Origin: UBA922 sp035438805
Lineage (GTDB): Bacteria; Patescibacteriota; Patescibacteriia; Magasanikbacterales; UBA922
Assembly: GCA_035438805.1 (NCBI GenBank)
Contig: DAORJA010000038.1
Coordinates: 1-10,499 of the forward strand
Length of the DNA: 10,499 bases
Direction of reading: 5' to 3'
Of this stretch, positions 10,478-10,499 are shown piece after piece. Below the pieces are notes generated by a model, which saw nothing but the letters and a program-made list of their open reading frames with translations, was not told the DNA's origin and searched no databases. How positions within the stretch are numbered: the stretch's first letter is position 1; every line of letters begins with the position of its first letter. The translations under genes and the position numbers were made by a program.

Positions 10478-10499
10478 TCTAGCATACCCACAACGACGA

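Noticed and set aside
1..10499. tRNA or other structured RNA genes and riboswitches
   Set aside because: I found no cloverleaf-like sequence with a TTCGA-type arm and no recognisable riboswitch; the leaders are too short for most classes.

Overview
The window reads as a piece of a Candidate Phyla Radiation (Patescibacteria, probably Parcubacteria-like) chromosome. The basis is inference. The genes are compact and AT-rich. Short lineage-restricted membrane proteins sit among core genes. There are two four-helix-bundle (23S-IVP/S23) genes and a divergent MurG. Almost no gene has a Shine-Dalgarno sequence in front of its start. UGA is used as a stop (for example at 1036-1038), which argues against the UGA-recoding Gracilibacteria and Absconditabacteria. 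I saw no rRNA, tRNA or CRISPR array.

Layout, left to right. On the minus strand, a 34-residue membrane peptide (503-607) precedes the 5' third of alaS, which runs off the left edge. A divergent promoter region (about 640-705) leads on the plus strand into a GC-rich, SD-preceded ORF of unknown function (757-1038), followed by two hairpins. Then comes a long minus-strand block. In its direction of transcription it is: a small three-helix membrane protein (7439-7801), ftsW, murG, a VirD4/TraD-like ATPase with a disordered tail, a four-helix membrane protein, four-helix-bundle cassette A, and mnmA. Divergent from this block, on the plus strand, are rpmA (bL27) with a strong terminator, four-helix-bundle cassette B, and a membrane protein with an HExxH motif. 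A bidirectional terminator at 9588-9628 separates these from two minus-strand hypothetical genes (9639-10226 and 10238-10477).

The most interesting feature is the pair of four-helix-bundle genes, 88 of 121 residues identical by hand count. Each is enclosed by imperfect terminal inverted repeats of about 26 bp with the same sequence (core ACATGGAACACGAC plus repeated ACGAC), giving units of about 440-450 bp. Both units end 8-14 bases before the start codon of the next co-directional gene (mnmA and the HExxH protein). They look like small non-autonomous mobile cassettes with no transposase of their own.

A second highlight is a symmetric divergent promoter pair at 7811-7861. It drives the ftsW/murG block one way and rpmA the other, and the two -35 boxes share the same TTGACAA heptamer. 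Peptidoglycan synthesis and division (murG, ftsW), translation (alaS, mnmA, rpmA) and a DNA-transfer-type ATPase are therefore packed into one neighbourhood under a few shared promoters.
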